This document shows positions 43,839 through 54,561 of a stretch of DNA of 64,000 nt, one piece after another. This DNA is from DASSQJ01 sp963772645 (lineage in GTDB: Bacteria; Actinomycetota; Actinomycetes; Actinomycetales; Dermatophilaceae), in contig CAVYYD010000006.1 of assembly GCA_963772645.1 (NCBI GenBank), forward strand, positions 124,001 through 188,000. Direction: 5' to 3'. Below the pieces are notes generated by a model. It saw only the letters and a program-made list of their open reading frames with translations. It made no database searches and was not told the origin of the DNA. The translations under genes and the position numbers were made by a program. Every line of letters begins with the position of its first letter. The first letter of the stretch is position 1.

Positions 43839-44855
43839 TCAGGGGCGCAGCAGCACCTTGACGGCGCGGCGCTGGTCCATCGCTGCGTAGGCCTCGGGCG
43901 TCTCCGCCAGGGGCAGGGTCAGGTCGAAGACGCGGCCGGGGTCGATGGCCCCGGACCACACCCGCGCGAGGAGGTCGGGCAGGTAGCGGCGAACCGGGGC
44001 TGGGCCGCCGCGCAGGCCGACGTTGCGCCAGAACATGGCTCGCTGGTCGATCTCCGCGACGTGCGGGAGCCCCACCCATCCGACCATCGCCCCGGGCCCG
44101 GCCGAGCGCAGGGCCTGGTCGACGGAGTCCTCGGTGCCGACGCACTCGAGCACGGCGTCGGCGCCGATGCCCTCGGTGAGCTCGCGCACCGCCTCGACCC
44201 CCGCGTCGCCACGCTCGGCGACGACATGGGTCGCGCCGAACGCCCGGGCGATCGCCTGCCGGTCGGCGTGCCGGCTCATCGCGACGACCCGCTCGGCGCC
44301 GAGCTGGGACGCGGCCAGCACCCCGCAGAGGCCCACCGCCCCGTCGCCGACGACGACCACCGTGCTCCCCGGCCGGACGTCGGCGCAGACCGCGGCGTGC
44401 CAGCCGGTCCCCATGACGTCGGAGAGCGCGAGCAGGCTGGGCACCATGGCCTCGTCGGGGTGCTCGGGGGTGCCCACCAGGGTGCCGTCGGCGTTGGGGA
44501 CCCGGACCGCCTCCGCCTGGCACCCGTCGTAGCCGCCGCCGTTGACGCAGTTGGCCTGCTCGCCGTGCCGGCAGGCGGGGCAGGTGCCGTCACTGTGCAG
44601 GAAGGGCCCGACGACGAACTGCCCGACCCGGACGTCGCGGACGTCGTCGCCGACGGCCTCGACGACCCCGACGAACTCGTGCCCGATCGGCGTCGGCCGT
44701 GGCACCGGCGCGACGCCCCGGTAGCGCCAGAGGTCGGACCCGCACACGCAGGCGGCGACGGTCCGCACGACCGCGTCGGTGGGTTCACGGACCACCGGGT
44801 CCTCGCGGTCCTGCATCCGGACGTCCTCGGCTCCGTGGATCACTGCTCCTCGCAT
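43839..44855 (-). CDS. zinc-dependent alcohol dehydrogenase family protein (MDR)
   Basis: A 338-aa NAD(P)-dependent medium-chain dehydrogenase. The catalytic zinc site is CVCGSDLW (Cys) and GHEFVGVVEAVG (His-Glu). The structural-zinc lobe reads SDGTCPACRHGEQANC, so the first of the four usual cysteines is Asp, a variant known in this subgroup. Rossmann motif VVVVGDGAVGLCGVLAA. GAGACT 6 nt before the ATG is a possible -10. Substrate unknown. Confidence 0.88.
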   Translation of the reverse strand: MRGAVIHGAEDVRMQDREDPVVREPTDAVVRTVAACVCGSDLWRYRGVAPVPRPTPIGHEFVGVVEAVGDDVRDVRVGQFVVGPFLHSDGTCPACRHGEQANCVNGGGYDGCQAEAVRVPNADGTLVGTPEHPDEAMVPSLLALSDVMGTGWHAAVCADVRPGSTVVVVGDGAVGLCGVLAASQLGAERVVAMSRHADRQAIARAFGATHVVAERGDAGVEAVRELTEGIGADAVLECVGTEDSVDQALRSAGPGAMVGWVGLPHVAEIDQRAMFWRNVGLRGGPAPVRRYLPDLLARVWSGAIDPGRVFDLTLPLAETPEAYAAMDQRRAVKVLLRP

Positions 44856-45022
44856 GCCGCCAGTCTCCCCCGGCACGGGTACCGGCCCGCCCTCAGGTGC
44901 ACGCGAAGCCGGCGTCGGCGGGGGCGCCGGCCGGCGGCCGCGCGGGGCGCTGCCGGGCGCTGACCGGTCCGGCTGTCCATTCGGCCCTTCCCAAGCACCG
45001 GTCCAGCATGTTTGCTGTGTCC

Positions 45023-46693
<1,671 letters not shown>

Positions 46694-46704
46694 GCGCGGC
46701 CGGC

Positions 46705-46737
46705 GACGGGCCCGGCCGCGCCTCGGCCGGGCCCGTC
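46705..46737. terminator. 14-bp hairpin between convergent genes
   Basis: GACGGGCCCGGCCG (46705-46718), a 5-nt loop and its exact complement (46724-46737), fill the gap between the acyl-CoA ligase stop and the DUF6328 stop. Likely a bidirectional terminator. Confidence 0.75.
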
Positions 46738-46738
46738 G

Positions 46739-47251
46739 TCAGGACCGCCCCTCCTCCTCCTCGGGGGAGGGCACCTCGGGGATGCGACCCGACGCGGCGA
46801 GGCCGAGCGGGGCGACCGCCCAGAGACCCACGAAGACGACGAGCGCACCGATCCCGGCGACCACCGACCAGGGCGAGCCGAGCACGACGTCGACGACGAG
46901 GAAGACCACCCCGCTGATCGTCAGCAGCAGCGCGGCCAGTCCGCCGAGGGCGAAGTTGTTGGCGGCCTCCACGAGGAGCAGCCGCCGGTGCTGGCGGAAG
47001 AGCAGCCGGTGCGCCGCGACCGGGGCGACGACGAGACACGTGGTGAGGACCGCGCCACCGAGGACGACCAGGTAGACCGTGTGCTGCAGCGAGGTCAGCT
47101 GGTCGAACCGGCTGGAGAAGGGCACGGTGAGCAGGAAGCCGGCGAGGATCTGGGCGCCGGTCTGGGTGACCCGGATCTCCTGCATCAGCTCGTCCCAGTT
47201 GCGGGTCAGGGTCCGCTGGGAGGGCACGCCCCGGCCCCGGGTGCGGTCCAT
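46739..47251 (-). CDS. DUF6328 family membrane protein
   Basis: A 170-aa protein typical of actinobacterial DUF6328: an N-terminal LTRNWDELMQEIRVTQTGAQILAGFLLTVPFSSRF stretch, then HTVYLVVLGGAVLTTCLVVAPVAAHRLLF and two further helices (about 95-115 and 122-145). Four predicted membrane segments in all. Ends with an acidic tail. SD GAGGAGG. Function unknown. Confidence 0.85.
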   Translation of the reverse strand: MDRTRGRGVPSQRTLTRNWDELMQEIRVTQTGAQILAGFLLTVPFSSRFDQLTSLQHTVYLVVLGGAVLTTCLVVAPVAAHRLLFRQHRRLLLVEAANNFALGGLAALLLTISGVVFLVVDVVLGSPWSVVAGIGALVVFVGLWAVAPLGLAASGRIPEVPSPEEEEGRS

Positions 47252-47283
47252 CCGTCCTCCTCGTCGTCGGTGACCTCGCGTCC

Positions 47284-48135
47284 TCAGAACACCGGCTTGC
47301 CGCCGGAGACCCCGAGGACGGAACCGGAGACGTAGCTCGCCTCGTCGGAGGCGAGGAACACGAAGGCGGCCGCCACCTCGACCGGCTGGCCGACCCGGCC
47401 CAGGGGCGTCGTCGAGCCGAACCCCTCGACCTTCTCGGCGGACATCGTCGCGGGGATGAGGGGGGTCCAGACCGGGCCCGGCGCCACCGCGTTGACCCGC
47501 ACGCCACGCGGACCCAGCTCCTGGGCGAGGTTGACGACGAGGTTGGTCAGCGCCGACTTCGTCGCGGCGTAGTCGAGGAGGTGGTCGGAGGGCTGGTAGG
47601 CCTGGATCGACGTCGTGACGACCACGGTGCCCCCGCTCTCCCCGAGGTCCCGGGCGAGCTCGCGGACCAGCCAGAAGGTCGAGAAGACGTTCGTCGCGAA
47701 GGTCCGCTCGAGCTGCTCGGGCGGGAAGTCCTCCAGCGCGTCGTGGGTCATCTGGTAGGCGGCGTTGCAGACGAGCACGTCGAGGCCGCCGAGCTCGGCG
47801 CGGGCGCGTTCGGCCAGCTGACGGACCGCGTCGTGGGTGCGCAGGTCGGCCGGCACGGCGACGACACGGGTCCCGGCCCCCGACGCGGCGGCCACGGCCT
47901 CGTCGGCGTCCTCGGCCTCCTCCGGCAGGTGGGTGAGCAGCACGTCGGCGCCCTCCTTGGCGAAGGTCACGGTCACCGCCCGACCGATGCCGGAGTCCCC
48001 ACCGGTGACCAGGGCACGCTTGCCGACGAGCCGCTCCCGGCCCACCCACGAGCGCTCCCCGTGGTCGGGGAGGGGGTCGAGTGCGGCGGTGCGCCCCGGC
48101 CAGGGCTGGGTCTGGGCGGGGATGTCGGCGCTCAT
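47284..48135 (-). CDS. SDR family oxidoreductase (glucose 1-dehydrogenase/YhdF-like)
   Basis: A 283-aa short-chain dehydrogenase. The roughly 35-residue N-terminal extension (QTQPWPGRTAALDPLPDHGE) marks the YhdF/YghA subgroup. Cofactor loop TGGDSGIGRAV near 44-54, NAAYQ, the catalytic Ser in VVTTSIQ, YAATK (Tyr and Lys) and VNAVAPGPVWTPLIP. Substrate unknown; family members are often general-stress proteins. SD CGGAGGA upstream. Confidence 0.88.
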   Translation of the reverse strand: MSADIPAQTQPWPGRTAALDPLPDHGERSWVGRERLVGKRALVTGGDSGIGRAVTVTFAKEGADVLLTHLPEEAEDADEAVAAASGAGTRVVAVPADLRTHDAVRQLAERARAELGGLDVLVCNAAYQMTHDALEDFPPEQLERTFATNVFSTFWLVRELARDLGESGGTVVVTTSIQAYQPSDHLLDYAATKSALTNLVVNLAQELGPRGVRVNAVAPGPVWTPLIPATMSAEKVEGFGSTTPLGRVGQPVEVAAAFVFLASDEASYVSGSVLGVSGGKPVF

Positions 48136-48228
48136 CGGTCCTCCGGGGGTCTGCGGTCGCTCGCCCGTCCCCTACCCCGACCCGGGCCCGCCTACGCGTC
48201 GGCGACCCGGCGCGGGCGCGCGGTCGGG

Positions 48229-49216
48229 CTACGAGCCGCCCTGGGTCCGGCGCTGCTCCTCGAGCTGCTCCTCGAGCTGGGCGAGCACCCGGTAGCACGG
48301 CATCACCTGTCGGACCGAGGCGTTGGGCTCCCGGCCCTCGCGGATGGCGGCGACGAACTCGCGGTCCTGGAGCTCGATGCCGTCCATCGACACGTCGACA
48401 CCGCTGACGTCGATCGGCTCGTCCTTGCCGGTGAACAGGTCGTCGTACCGGGCGATGTACGTGCCGGTGTCGCCGATGTAGCGGAAGAACGTGCCGAGCG
48501 GTCCGTCGTTGTTGAACGAGAGCGAGAGCGTGCACACCGCGCCGTTCTCGGCGAGCAGCTGGACCGACATGTCCATCGCGATGCCGAGCTCGGGGTGCAG
48601 CGGGCCCTGGACCGCGTTGGCCCGCACGACGGGCGAGCCCGTCTGGTACTGGAACAGGTCGACCGTGTGCGCGGCGTGGTGCCACAGGAGGTGGTCGGTC
48701 CACGAGCGGGGCTGGCCGAGGGCGTTGAGGTTCGACCGGCGGAAGAAGTACGTCTGCACGTCCATCTGCTGGAGGTGCAGCTCGCCCGCCTCGATCCTCC
48801 GGTGCACCCACTGGTGGCTCGGGTTGAACCGGCGGGTGTGGCCCACCATGGCGACGAGCCCGGTGCGCTCCTGGGCGGCGAGGCACGCCTGGGCGTCGGC
48901 CAGGTTGTCGGCCAGCGGGATCTCGACCTGGACGTGCTTGCCGGCCTCGAGCGCCTGCTGGGTCTGGGCGGCGTGCATCGGGGTCGGGGTGGCGAGGATG
49001 ACGGCGTCGACGTCGTCGGCGGCGAGGACCTCCTCGAGGCTGCCGACCCCGCGGCCGATCCCCTGCTCCTGCGGCGAACTGCTCCGCGCTCTCCAGCGTG
49101 CTGCTGACGACGGCCGTCACGTCGACGCCGTCGATGCGCTTCAGCGCCGCTGCGTGTTTTGCGCCGAAGGCGCCGCCGCCGGCGAGGGCGATCCGGACGG
49201 GGTGGTCCGAGGTCAT
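48229..49216 (-). pseudogene. ligC: Gfo/Idh/MocA oxidoreductase, probable CHMS dehydrogenase LigC, one frameshift
   Basis: A 328-aa NAD(P)-dependent dehydrogenase once an extra base near 49069 is removed. N terminus VRIALAGGGAFGAKHAAALKRI (Rossmann), then MHAAQTQQALEAGKHVQVEIPLADN and WHHAAHTVDLFQYQTG, the pattern of LigC rather than sugar dehydrogenases. LigC oxidises the hemiacetal of 4-carboxy-2-hydroxymuconate-6-semialdehyde to 2-pyrone-4,6-dicarboxylate. Last gene of the operon, 1 nt after the dioxygenase. All pathway partners are upstream, which makes the assignment strong. Confidence 0.85.
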
Positions 49217-49217
49217 G

Positions 49218-50531
49218 TCACTCCTTCCCCGCAGGCGCGTCGGCCTTCGGGTGGTTCTCGAGGATGAGGTGTCCGACAGCGGTGTTCGACGCCGGCACGT
49301 GGTAGAAGCGGTGCTTGACCTCGATCGTGCCCGATCCGTCGACGTCGGCGAGCGCTCCGCGCGCGATGAACCACATGACGAGCTCGATGCCCTCGGAGCC
49401 GGCCTCCTCGACGTACTCCAGGTGGGGCACCCGCGCGAGGTCGGCGGGGTCGGCGATCAGCGCGTCGAGCCAGCGGTTGTCCCACTCCTCGTTGATCAGG
49501 CCGGCGCGCGGGCCCTGGAGCTGGTGGCTCATGCCGCCGGTCCCCCAGACCTGCACCTTGAGCGGTGTGTCGTAGGACTCGATCGCCTTGCGCAGGGCCT
49601 GGCCGAGCCGGAAGCACCGTTCGCCCGACGGCACGGGGTACTGGACGACGTTGACGTGGAACGGGATGACCTTGCACGGCCACTTCTCGACGTCGCCGAA
49701 CATCAGCGACAGCGGCACGGTCAGGCCGTGGTCGACGGACATCTCGTTGACCAGGGTCAGGTCGAAGTCGTCCCGGATCAGCGAGTGGGCGATGTGGGCG
49801 GCGAGGTCGGGGTCGCCCTCGATGCCGGGCACCGGGCGGGGGCCGTAGCCCTCGTCCGCGGCCGGGTAGGACGCCCCGGTGCCCAGGACGAAGGTCGGGA
49901 TGACCTTGAGGTCGAAGGCCGTGGCGTGGTCGTTGTAGACGAGGACGATGACGTCGGGGGTGTTCTCCTTCTCCCACTGCTTGGAGAACTCGTACCCGTC
50001 GAACACCTTCTTCCAGTAGGGCTCCTCGGCCTTGTGCTGGTCCCAGGCCGCGCCGATCGCCGGCACGTGGGAGGTGAAGACGGCGCCGGTGATCGTCGCG
50101 TGCTCGGTCGGCCCGGCGTCGTCCTGGGCGGAGTAGTGCGCCTCGCGCACCTGGTCGGCGATCCGGTTGCCCTCGATGGAGCGGCCGCCGTGCAGCATCA
50201 TGTCGCGGTACTCGGCCTCGGTCATGCCGGTCATCGAGCCGGCCATCTGCTGGAAGGACAGCCCGAGGGTGGCCCCCCACTTGGCGAGGAAGTAGATGTT
50301 CCCGCCCTCGGCCATCGCGGCGTTGAGGTCGCGGTCGAGCAGGGCCTGCTTCTGCGCCTCGGTGAGCGGCCACTCGTCGAGGTAGGCGCGCTCGTCGGCG
50401 AGGTACCGCTCGCGGTTCTCCGCCGACATCAGCGACATGCAGAACTGGTTGAGGTGGTACCCCCTGGCCGACTGCTCGGCGTCGAAGATCGTCGTTCCGG
50501 GGACCTTCTTGTAGGTCTTGTCGAGGGACAT
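49218..50531 (-). CDS. ligAB: protocatechuate 4,5-dioxygenase (or gallate dioxygenase), fused LigA-LigB
   Basis: A 437-aa Fe(II) extradiol dioxygenase that cleaves protocatechuate between C4 and C5. Residues 1-125 are LigA-like (YHLNQFCMSLMSAENRERYLADERAYLDEW, then GGNIYFLAKWGATLGLSFQQMAGSMTGMT). From about 145 on it is LigB-like: FTSHVPAIG (His ligand), VYNDHATAFDL (His ligand), and GTGGMSHQLQGPRAGLINEEWDN with the catalytic His and Glu ligand. The order LigA then LigB is opposite to that of the gallate dioxygenases DesB/GalA, which carry LigB first. The frame is intact. Gallate as alternative substrate cannot be excluded, but pobA and ligC in the operon favour protocatechuate. Confidence 0.9.
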   Translation of the reverse strand: MSLDKTYKKVPGTTIFDAEQSARGYHLNQFCMSLMSAENRERYLADERAYLDEWPLTEAQKQALLDRDLNAAMAEGGNIYFLAKWGATLGLSFQQMAGSMTGMTEAEYRDMMLHGGRSIEGNRIADQVREAHYSAQDDAGPTEHATITGAVFTSHVPAIGAAWDQHKAEEPYWKKVFDGYEFSKQWEKENTPDVIVLVYNDHATAFDLKVIPTFVLGTGASYPAADEGYGPRPVPGIEGDPDLAAHIAHSLIRDDFDLTLVNEMSVDHGLTVPLSLMFGDVEKWPCKVIPFHVNVVQYPVPSGERCFRLGQALRKAIESYDTPLKVQVWGTGGMSHQLQGPRAGLINEEWDNRWLDALIADPADLARVPHLEYVEEAGSEGIELVMWFIARGALADVDGSGTIEVKHRFYHVPASNTAVGHLILENHPKADAPAGKE

Positions 50532-50554
50532 GGTGACTCCAATCGGGTGGCGGC

Positions 50555-51474
50555 TCAGGCGAGCTCGGGCCAGTACAGGCGCATGGGGTTGTCGACGAGG
50601 AGCTGCCGCTGCAGCTCGGCGGTGGGGGCGATGTGCGGGATGACGTCGACGAGGAGCCCGTCGTCGGGCATGTGGTCCTGAGGTTCGGGTGCGGCCAGTC
50701 GGTGCCCCAGAGGACGCGGTCGGGGAACTCCTCGACGACGCGCCGGGCGAAGGGCACGACGTCGCGGTAGGCGTGCGCTCCCCGCCCAGGGCCGGCGGGC
50801 CGGTCACCGACAGCCGTTCGGGGCAGGTGACCTTGCACCAGGTGTCCGGCTTGGCCCGCATGAGGTCGAGGAAGGCCTCGAACTCCGGTCCGTCCGGGTC
50901 CTTGGTGACGTCGGGACGGCCCATGTGGTCGACGACGAGCGGGACCGGGAGGGAGAGGAAGAAGTCGCGCAGGTCGGCGAGGTCCTCGGCCTCGAAGTAG
51001 ATGACGACGTGCCAGCCGAGCGGGGCGATCCGCTGCACGACGTCGCGGAGGGCGTCGGTGGGCACGGCGTCCACGAGCCGCTTGACGAAGTTGAACCGCA
51101 CGCCCCGGACGCCGGCCTCGTGGAGCTCGGCGAGCTCGGACTCCGCCGACGCCGGGCCGGACCGTGGCGACCCCGCGCGCCATGCCGGCCGAGGACCGCA
51201 GCGCGTCGACCATGGCCCGGTTGTCGGCGCCGTGGCAGGTGGCCTGGACGACGACGTTGCGGGCGAAACCGAGGTGGTCGCGCAGCGCGAACAGCTGGTC
51301 CTTCGAGGCGTCGCACGGGGTGTACTTGCGCTCGGGGGCGAAGGGGAACTCGGCCGCGGGACCGAAGACGTGGCAGTGGGCGTCGACCGCCCCCTCGGGC
51401 ACCCGGAAGGCCGGGGCGCTCGGGTCCTGGTACCAGTCCAGCCAGCCCGGGGTCTTCTCGAAGGTCTGGCTCAT
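50555..51474 (-). pseudogene. ligI: 2-pyrone-4,6-dicarboxylate hydrolase LigI, three frameshifts
   Basis: A 306-aa amidohydrolase-superfamily lactonase after correction. It opens PDC to 4-oxalomesaconate. N terminus DAHCHVFGPAAEFPFAPERKYTPCDA is diagnostic for LigI; then VVQATCHGADNRAMVDALR, RGVRFNFVKRLVDA, VVDHMGRPDV, TWCKVTCPERLS and FPDRVLWGTDWPHPNL. Breaks near 51143 (extra base), 50776 and 50681 (missing base each). The restored length is typical. It follows ligK by 2 nt and precedes the dioxygenase by 23 nt. Confidence 0.88.
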
Positions 51475-51476
51475 GC

Positions 51477-52168
51477 TCAGTCCTCGTACCGCAGGCCGAG
51501 CTCGGCGAGCGGCTCGCGCATCCCGTACATGTCCAGGCCGAGCTCGCCGGCGCGGAACCGCTGCCGCTTGTCCTCCTCGGTGGCCTCCCGCCTCGCCGAG
51601 GCCTCGCGCCACCTCGGCGGCCCGTTCCCGCGGCACGACGACGACGCCGTCGACGTCGGCGAGCACGACGTCCCCGGGGCGGACCAGGGCGTTGGCGCAG
51701 ACCACCGGGACGTTGACCGAGCCGAGCGTCGCCTTGACCGTGCCCTTGGCGTTGACCGCGCGGGAGAAGACCGGGAAGTCCATCTCCTCGAGGTCGGCGA
51801 CGTCGCGCACGCCGCCGTCGATGACCAGCCCGACCGCCCCCCGGGCCCGGAACGAGGTGGCGAGCAGCTCGCCGAAGAAGCCGTCCTCGCTCTCGGTGGT
51901 GCACGCGGCGACGACGACGTCGCCGTCACGCACCTGCTCGGCGGCGACGTGCAGCATCCAGTTGTCGCCGGGCTGGAGCAGGACGGTGACCGCGGTGCCG
52001 CAGAGCCGGGCGCCGCGGTAGACCGGCCGGATGTACGGCCGCATCAGCCCGACCCGCCCCATCGCCTCGTGGACGGTGGCGACGCCGAAGCCCGACAGGG
52101 CCTCCACCGCGGCCGGCGTCGGCGCGGGTGACGTTCGTGTGGACGACACCGATCTCGTTGTGCTGCAT
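51477..52168 (-). pseudogene. ligK: 4-carboxy-4-hydroxy-2-oxoadipate aldolase LigK (RraA-like), two frameshifts
   Basis: A 229-aa class II pyruvate aldolase after correction. It splits CHA into pyruvate and oxaloacetate and can decarboxylate oxaloacetate. Signatures: GVATVHEAMGRVGLM, the metal and substrate region GAVGLVIDGGVRDVADLEEMDFPVFSR, and VRPGDVVLADVDGVVVVPRE. Breaks near 52114 and 51588, each an extra base. N terminus MQHNEIGVVHTNV. The start is 11 nt after ligJ. Confidence 0.88.
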
Positions 52169-52179
52169 CGGATTTCCTG

Positions 52180-53215
52180 TCAGTCGGCGGCCAGGCCGAG
52201 GCGCGCGGCCAGCCGGGGGTAGACGCGCAGCGCGTTGCCGGAGTAGACGGCCGCGCGCTGCTCGTCGCTGAGGTTGGGGGTGGCCTCGACGTAGCGCCGG
52301 GTGTCGTCGAAGTGGTGGCCGGTGTCGCGGGTCGACGTCGCGCACGGCGCCGATCATCTCGCTGGCGAAGAGGACCGCCCGGCTGGGGATGACCTTCGGT
52401 CAGCAGGTCGATCCCGCTGCTGGTGGTAGACGCAGGTGTCGAAGACGACGTTGTCGAGCAGGGCCTGCGGGTCCGGGCTGCTCCGAGCGCCATCGCGAGC
52501 CCGCGGAACCGGCCCCAGTGGTAGGGCACCGCGCCGCCGCCGTGCGGGATGACCAGTCGCAGCGTCGGGAAGTCGGCGAAGAGGTCGCCCTGGAGCAGCT
52601 GCATGAAGGCCGTCGTGTCGGCGTTGAGGTAGTGCGCACCGGTGGTGTGGAAGGCGGGGTTGCACGAGGTGCTGACGTGGACCATCGCCGGGACGTCGTA
52701 CTCGCACCATCGCCTCGTAGAGCGGGTACCAGGACCGGTCGGTGAGCGGCGGCGCGGTCCACCTGCCGCCCGACGGGTCCGGGTTGAGGTTGACGGTCAC
52801 GGCGCCGAGCTCCTCGACCGCCCGGCGCAGCTCGGGCAGGCAGGTCGCGGGGTCGACCCCGGGAGACTGGGGCAGCATCGCCCCCATCGCGAACCGGTCC
52901 GGGAACAGGGTGCTCACCCGGTGCACGAGGTCGTTGCAGATCCGGGCCCAGGTCGAGGAGACCTCGAAGTCGCCGATGTGGTGGGCCATGAAGCTGGCCC
53001 GCGGGCTGAGAAGATCGTGACGTCGCTGCCGCGCTCGTCCATCAGGCGCAGCTGGTTCGGCCTCGATGGCCTCGCGCAGGTCGTCGTCGGTGATGACGAG
53101 GTCGTCGGGGTCGGGCGCGTTCGCCGGGTCGTCCACGGCGGCGACCTGCCGGTCGCGCCACTGCGCCGAGCTGTGGCGGCGCGGTCGTGAAGTGCCCGTG
53201 GCAGTCGATGATCAC
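52180..53215 (-). pseudogene. ligJ: 4-oxalomesaconate hydratase LigJ (amidohydrolase family 2), eight frameshifts
   Basis: A 343-aa amidohydrolase-superfamily hydratase after correction. It adds water to 4-oxalomesaconate to give CHA. GTG start: VIIDCHGHFTTAP (metal-binding HxH), then LREAIEA, IGDFEVSSTWARICNDLVHRV, FAMGAMLPQSPGVDP, VNLNPDPSGG, CNPAFHTTGAHYLNADTTAF, VIPHGGGAVPYHWGRF and FDTCVYHQ. Breaks near 53168, 53058, 53009, 52704, 52482, 52415, 52394 and 52330. No in-frame stop after correction, and the length is normal. Follows pobA by 27 nt. Confidence 0.82.
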
Positions 53216-53242
53216 CTGTGCGTCTCCTTCGAGGGGCGCGGC

Positions 53243-54454
53243 TCAGCGGTCCGCGCGGGTGGGCCAGCCGGTGTACTGCTCCGCGAGGTAGCTGCGCCCG
53301 GCGCGGGTGCTGACGACGTTGTCGAGCTCGCCGACCTGGCGCCAGTGGTCGAACCCCGTGCTCCCCGGTGCGGTGTGGAGCAGCTGGGTCATCCAGTAGG
53401 AGAAGTTCTCGGCGCGCCAGACCCGGCGCAGGGCGCGCGGCTGGTACTCCTCGAGCGCCGCGTCGTCGCCCCTGGCCAGCGCCCGGGCCAGGACGTCGGC
53501 CATGACCTTCACGTCGTGGAGGGCGAGGTTGAGCCCGCGCGCCCCCGTGGGCGGCACCGTGTGGGCGGCGTCCCCGGCGAGCAGCATCGAGCCCCACCGC
53601 ATCGGGTCCTGGACGAAGGACCGGAAGCGCAGCACGGTCTTCTCGAAGATCGGCCCCTCCTTCAGCCGGAAGCCGTCCTCGCCCGCGACCCGCGCCTGGA
53701 GGGTCGCCCAGATGCGGTCCTCGGACCAGGCGTCGACGTCCTCGTCCGGGTCGCACTGGAAGTACATCCGCTGCACCGTCTCGGTGCGCTGGCTGATCAG
53801 GGCGAACCCGTGCTCGGACTGGGCATAGATCAGCTCGGGGGCGCTCATCGGCGCCTCGGCCATGATGCCGAACCACGCGAACGGGTACTCCTTGAAGTAC
53901 TGCGTGCGACGATCCTGCGGGACGAGGTCGCGGCACATGCTGCGCGATCCGTCGGCGCCGACGACGTACCGGGCACGGACCTCGTGGCGGGTGCCGTCCG
54001 GGGCGGTGTACCTGACCCGCGGCGCGCCGGACTCGACGCCGAGCACCTCGGTCTCGGAGACGCCGAAGTGCACCGTGCCACCGTCCCGCTCCCGGGCGTC
54101 GGCGAGGTCGATGAAGACGTCGGTCTGCGGGTAGAGCCACACCGACTCCCCGACGAGCTCCTTGAAGTGGATCCGGTGCGCCCGGCCGTCGAACCGCAGC
54201 TCGATGCCCTCGTGCTCGGAGCCGTCGCGCAGGATCCGGTCCGAGACACCGGTCTCGACGAGGTCCCGTGCGGCGTCGGCCTCGAGGATGCCGGCGCGGT
54301 GCGTCGTCTCGATCTCGTGCCGGGTGCGGGTGTCGAGGGCGACCGTCTGGATGCCGGCCCGGCCCAGCAGGTGGGCGAGCATGAGCCCGGCGGGCCCGGC
54401 TCCGACGACGGCGACCGGGACGTCGGTCACGGTGTCGGCCTGCTGACCGGTCAT
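53243..54454 (-). CDS. pobA: 4-hydroxybenzoate 3-monooxygenase
   Basis: A 403-aa FAD hydroxylase that makes protocatechuate from 4-hydroxybenzoate. Dinucleotide fold VVGAGPAGLMLAHLLGRAGI near 15-34, THRAGILEADAARDLVETG (substrate-loop region of PHBH), YVVGADGSRSMCR (DG motif), LLAGDAAHTVPPTGARGLNLALHD (GD motif), and the C-terminal EQYTGWP that corresponds to the PHBH Tyr-Val-Gly-Leu-Pro end. Length fits PobA. Strong SD GGAGGTGA (54457-54464). First structural gene of the PCA 4,5-cleavage operon, downstream of an IclR-type gene and of the palindrome at 54526-54548. Confidence 0.93.
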   Translation of the reverse strand: MTGQQADTVTDVPVAVVGAGPAGLMLAHLLGRAGIQTVALDTRTRHEIETTHRAGILEADAARDLVETGVSDRILRDGSEHEGIELRFDGRAHRIHFKELVGESVWLYPQTDVFIDLADARERDGGTVHFGVSETEVLGVESGAPRVRYTAPDGTRHEVRARYVVGADGSRSMCRDLVPQDRRTQYFKEYPFAWFGIMAEAPMSAPELIYAQSEHGFALISQRTETVQRMYFQCDPDEDVDAWSEDRIWATLQARVAGEDGFRLKEGPIFEKTVLRFRSFVQDPMRWGSMLLAGDAAHTVPPTGARGLNLALHDVKVMADVLARALARGDDAALEEYQPRALRRVWRAENFSYWMTQLLHTAPGSTGFDHWRQVGELDNVVSTRAGRSYLAEQYTGWPTRADR

Positions 54455-54525
54455 GGTCACCTCCAGGTGGTGTGGTCGGTACCCCGAACCCGCACCGTCG
54501 CACCGTGCAGGGGTCGGCGTCAGCC

Positions 54526-54548
54526 ATCCTTCCGCCTGACGGAAAGAT
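54526..54548 (-). promoter_or_regulatory. inverted repeat upstream of pobA, probable IclR-type operator
   Basis: ATCCTTCCG-cctga-CGGAAAGAT: 9-nt arms with one mismatch and a 5-nt spacer, in the AT-richer part of the 107-nt gap between the IclR gene and pobA. Size and symmetry fit PobR/PcaU-type IclR activator sites. It lies 72 nt upstream of the pobA start. Confidence 0.65.
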
Positions 54549-54561
54549 TGGCCAGCGGCCC

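Noticed and set aside
44856..45022. Possible extra gene or regulator site in the gap before the acyl-CoA ligase
   Set aside because: Only GC-rich sequence without a convincing hexamer pair, palindrome or coding pattern.
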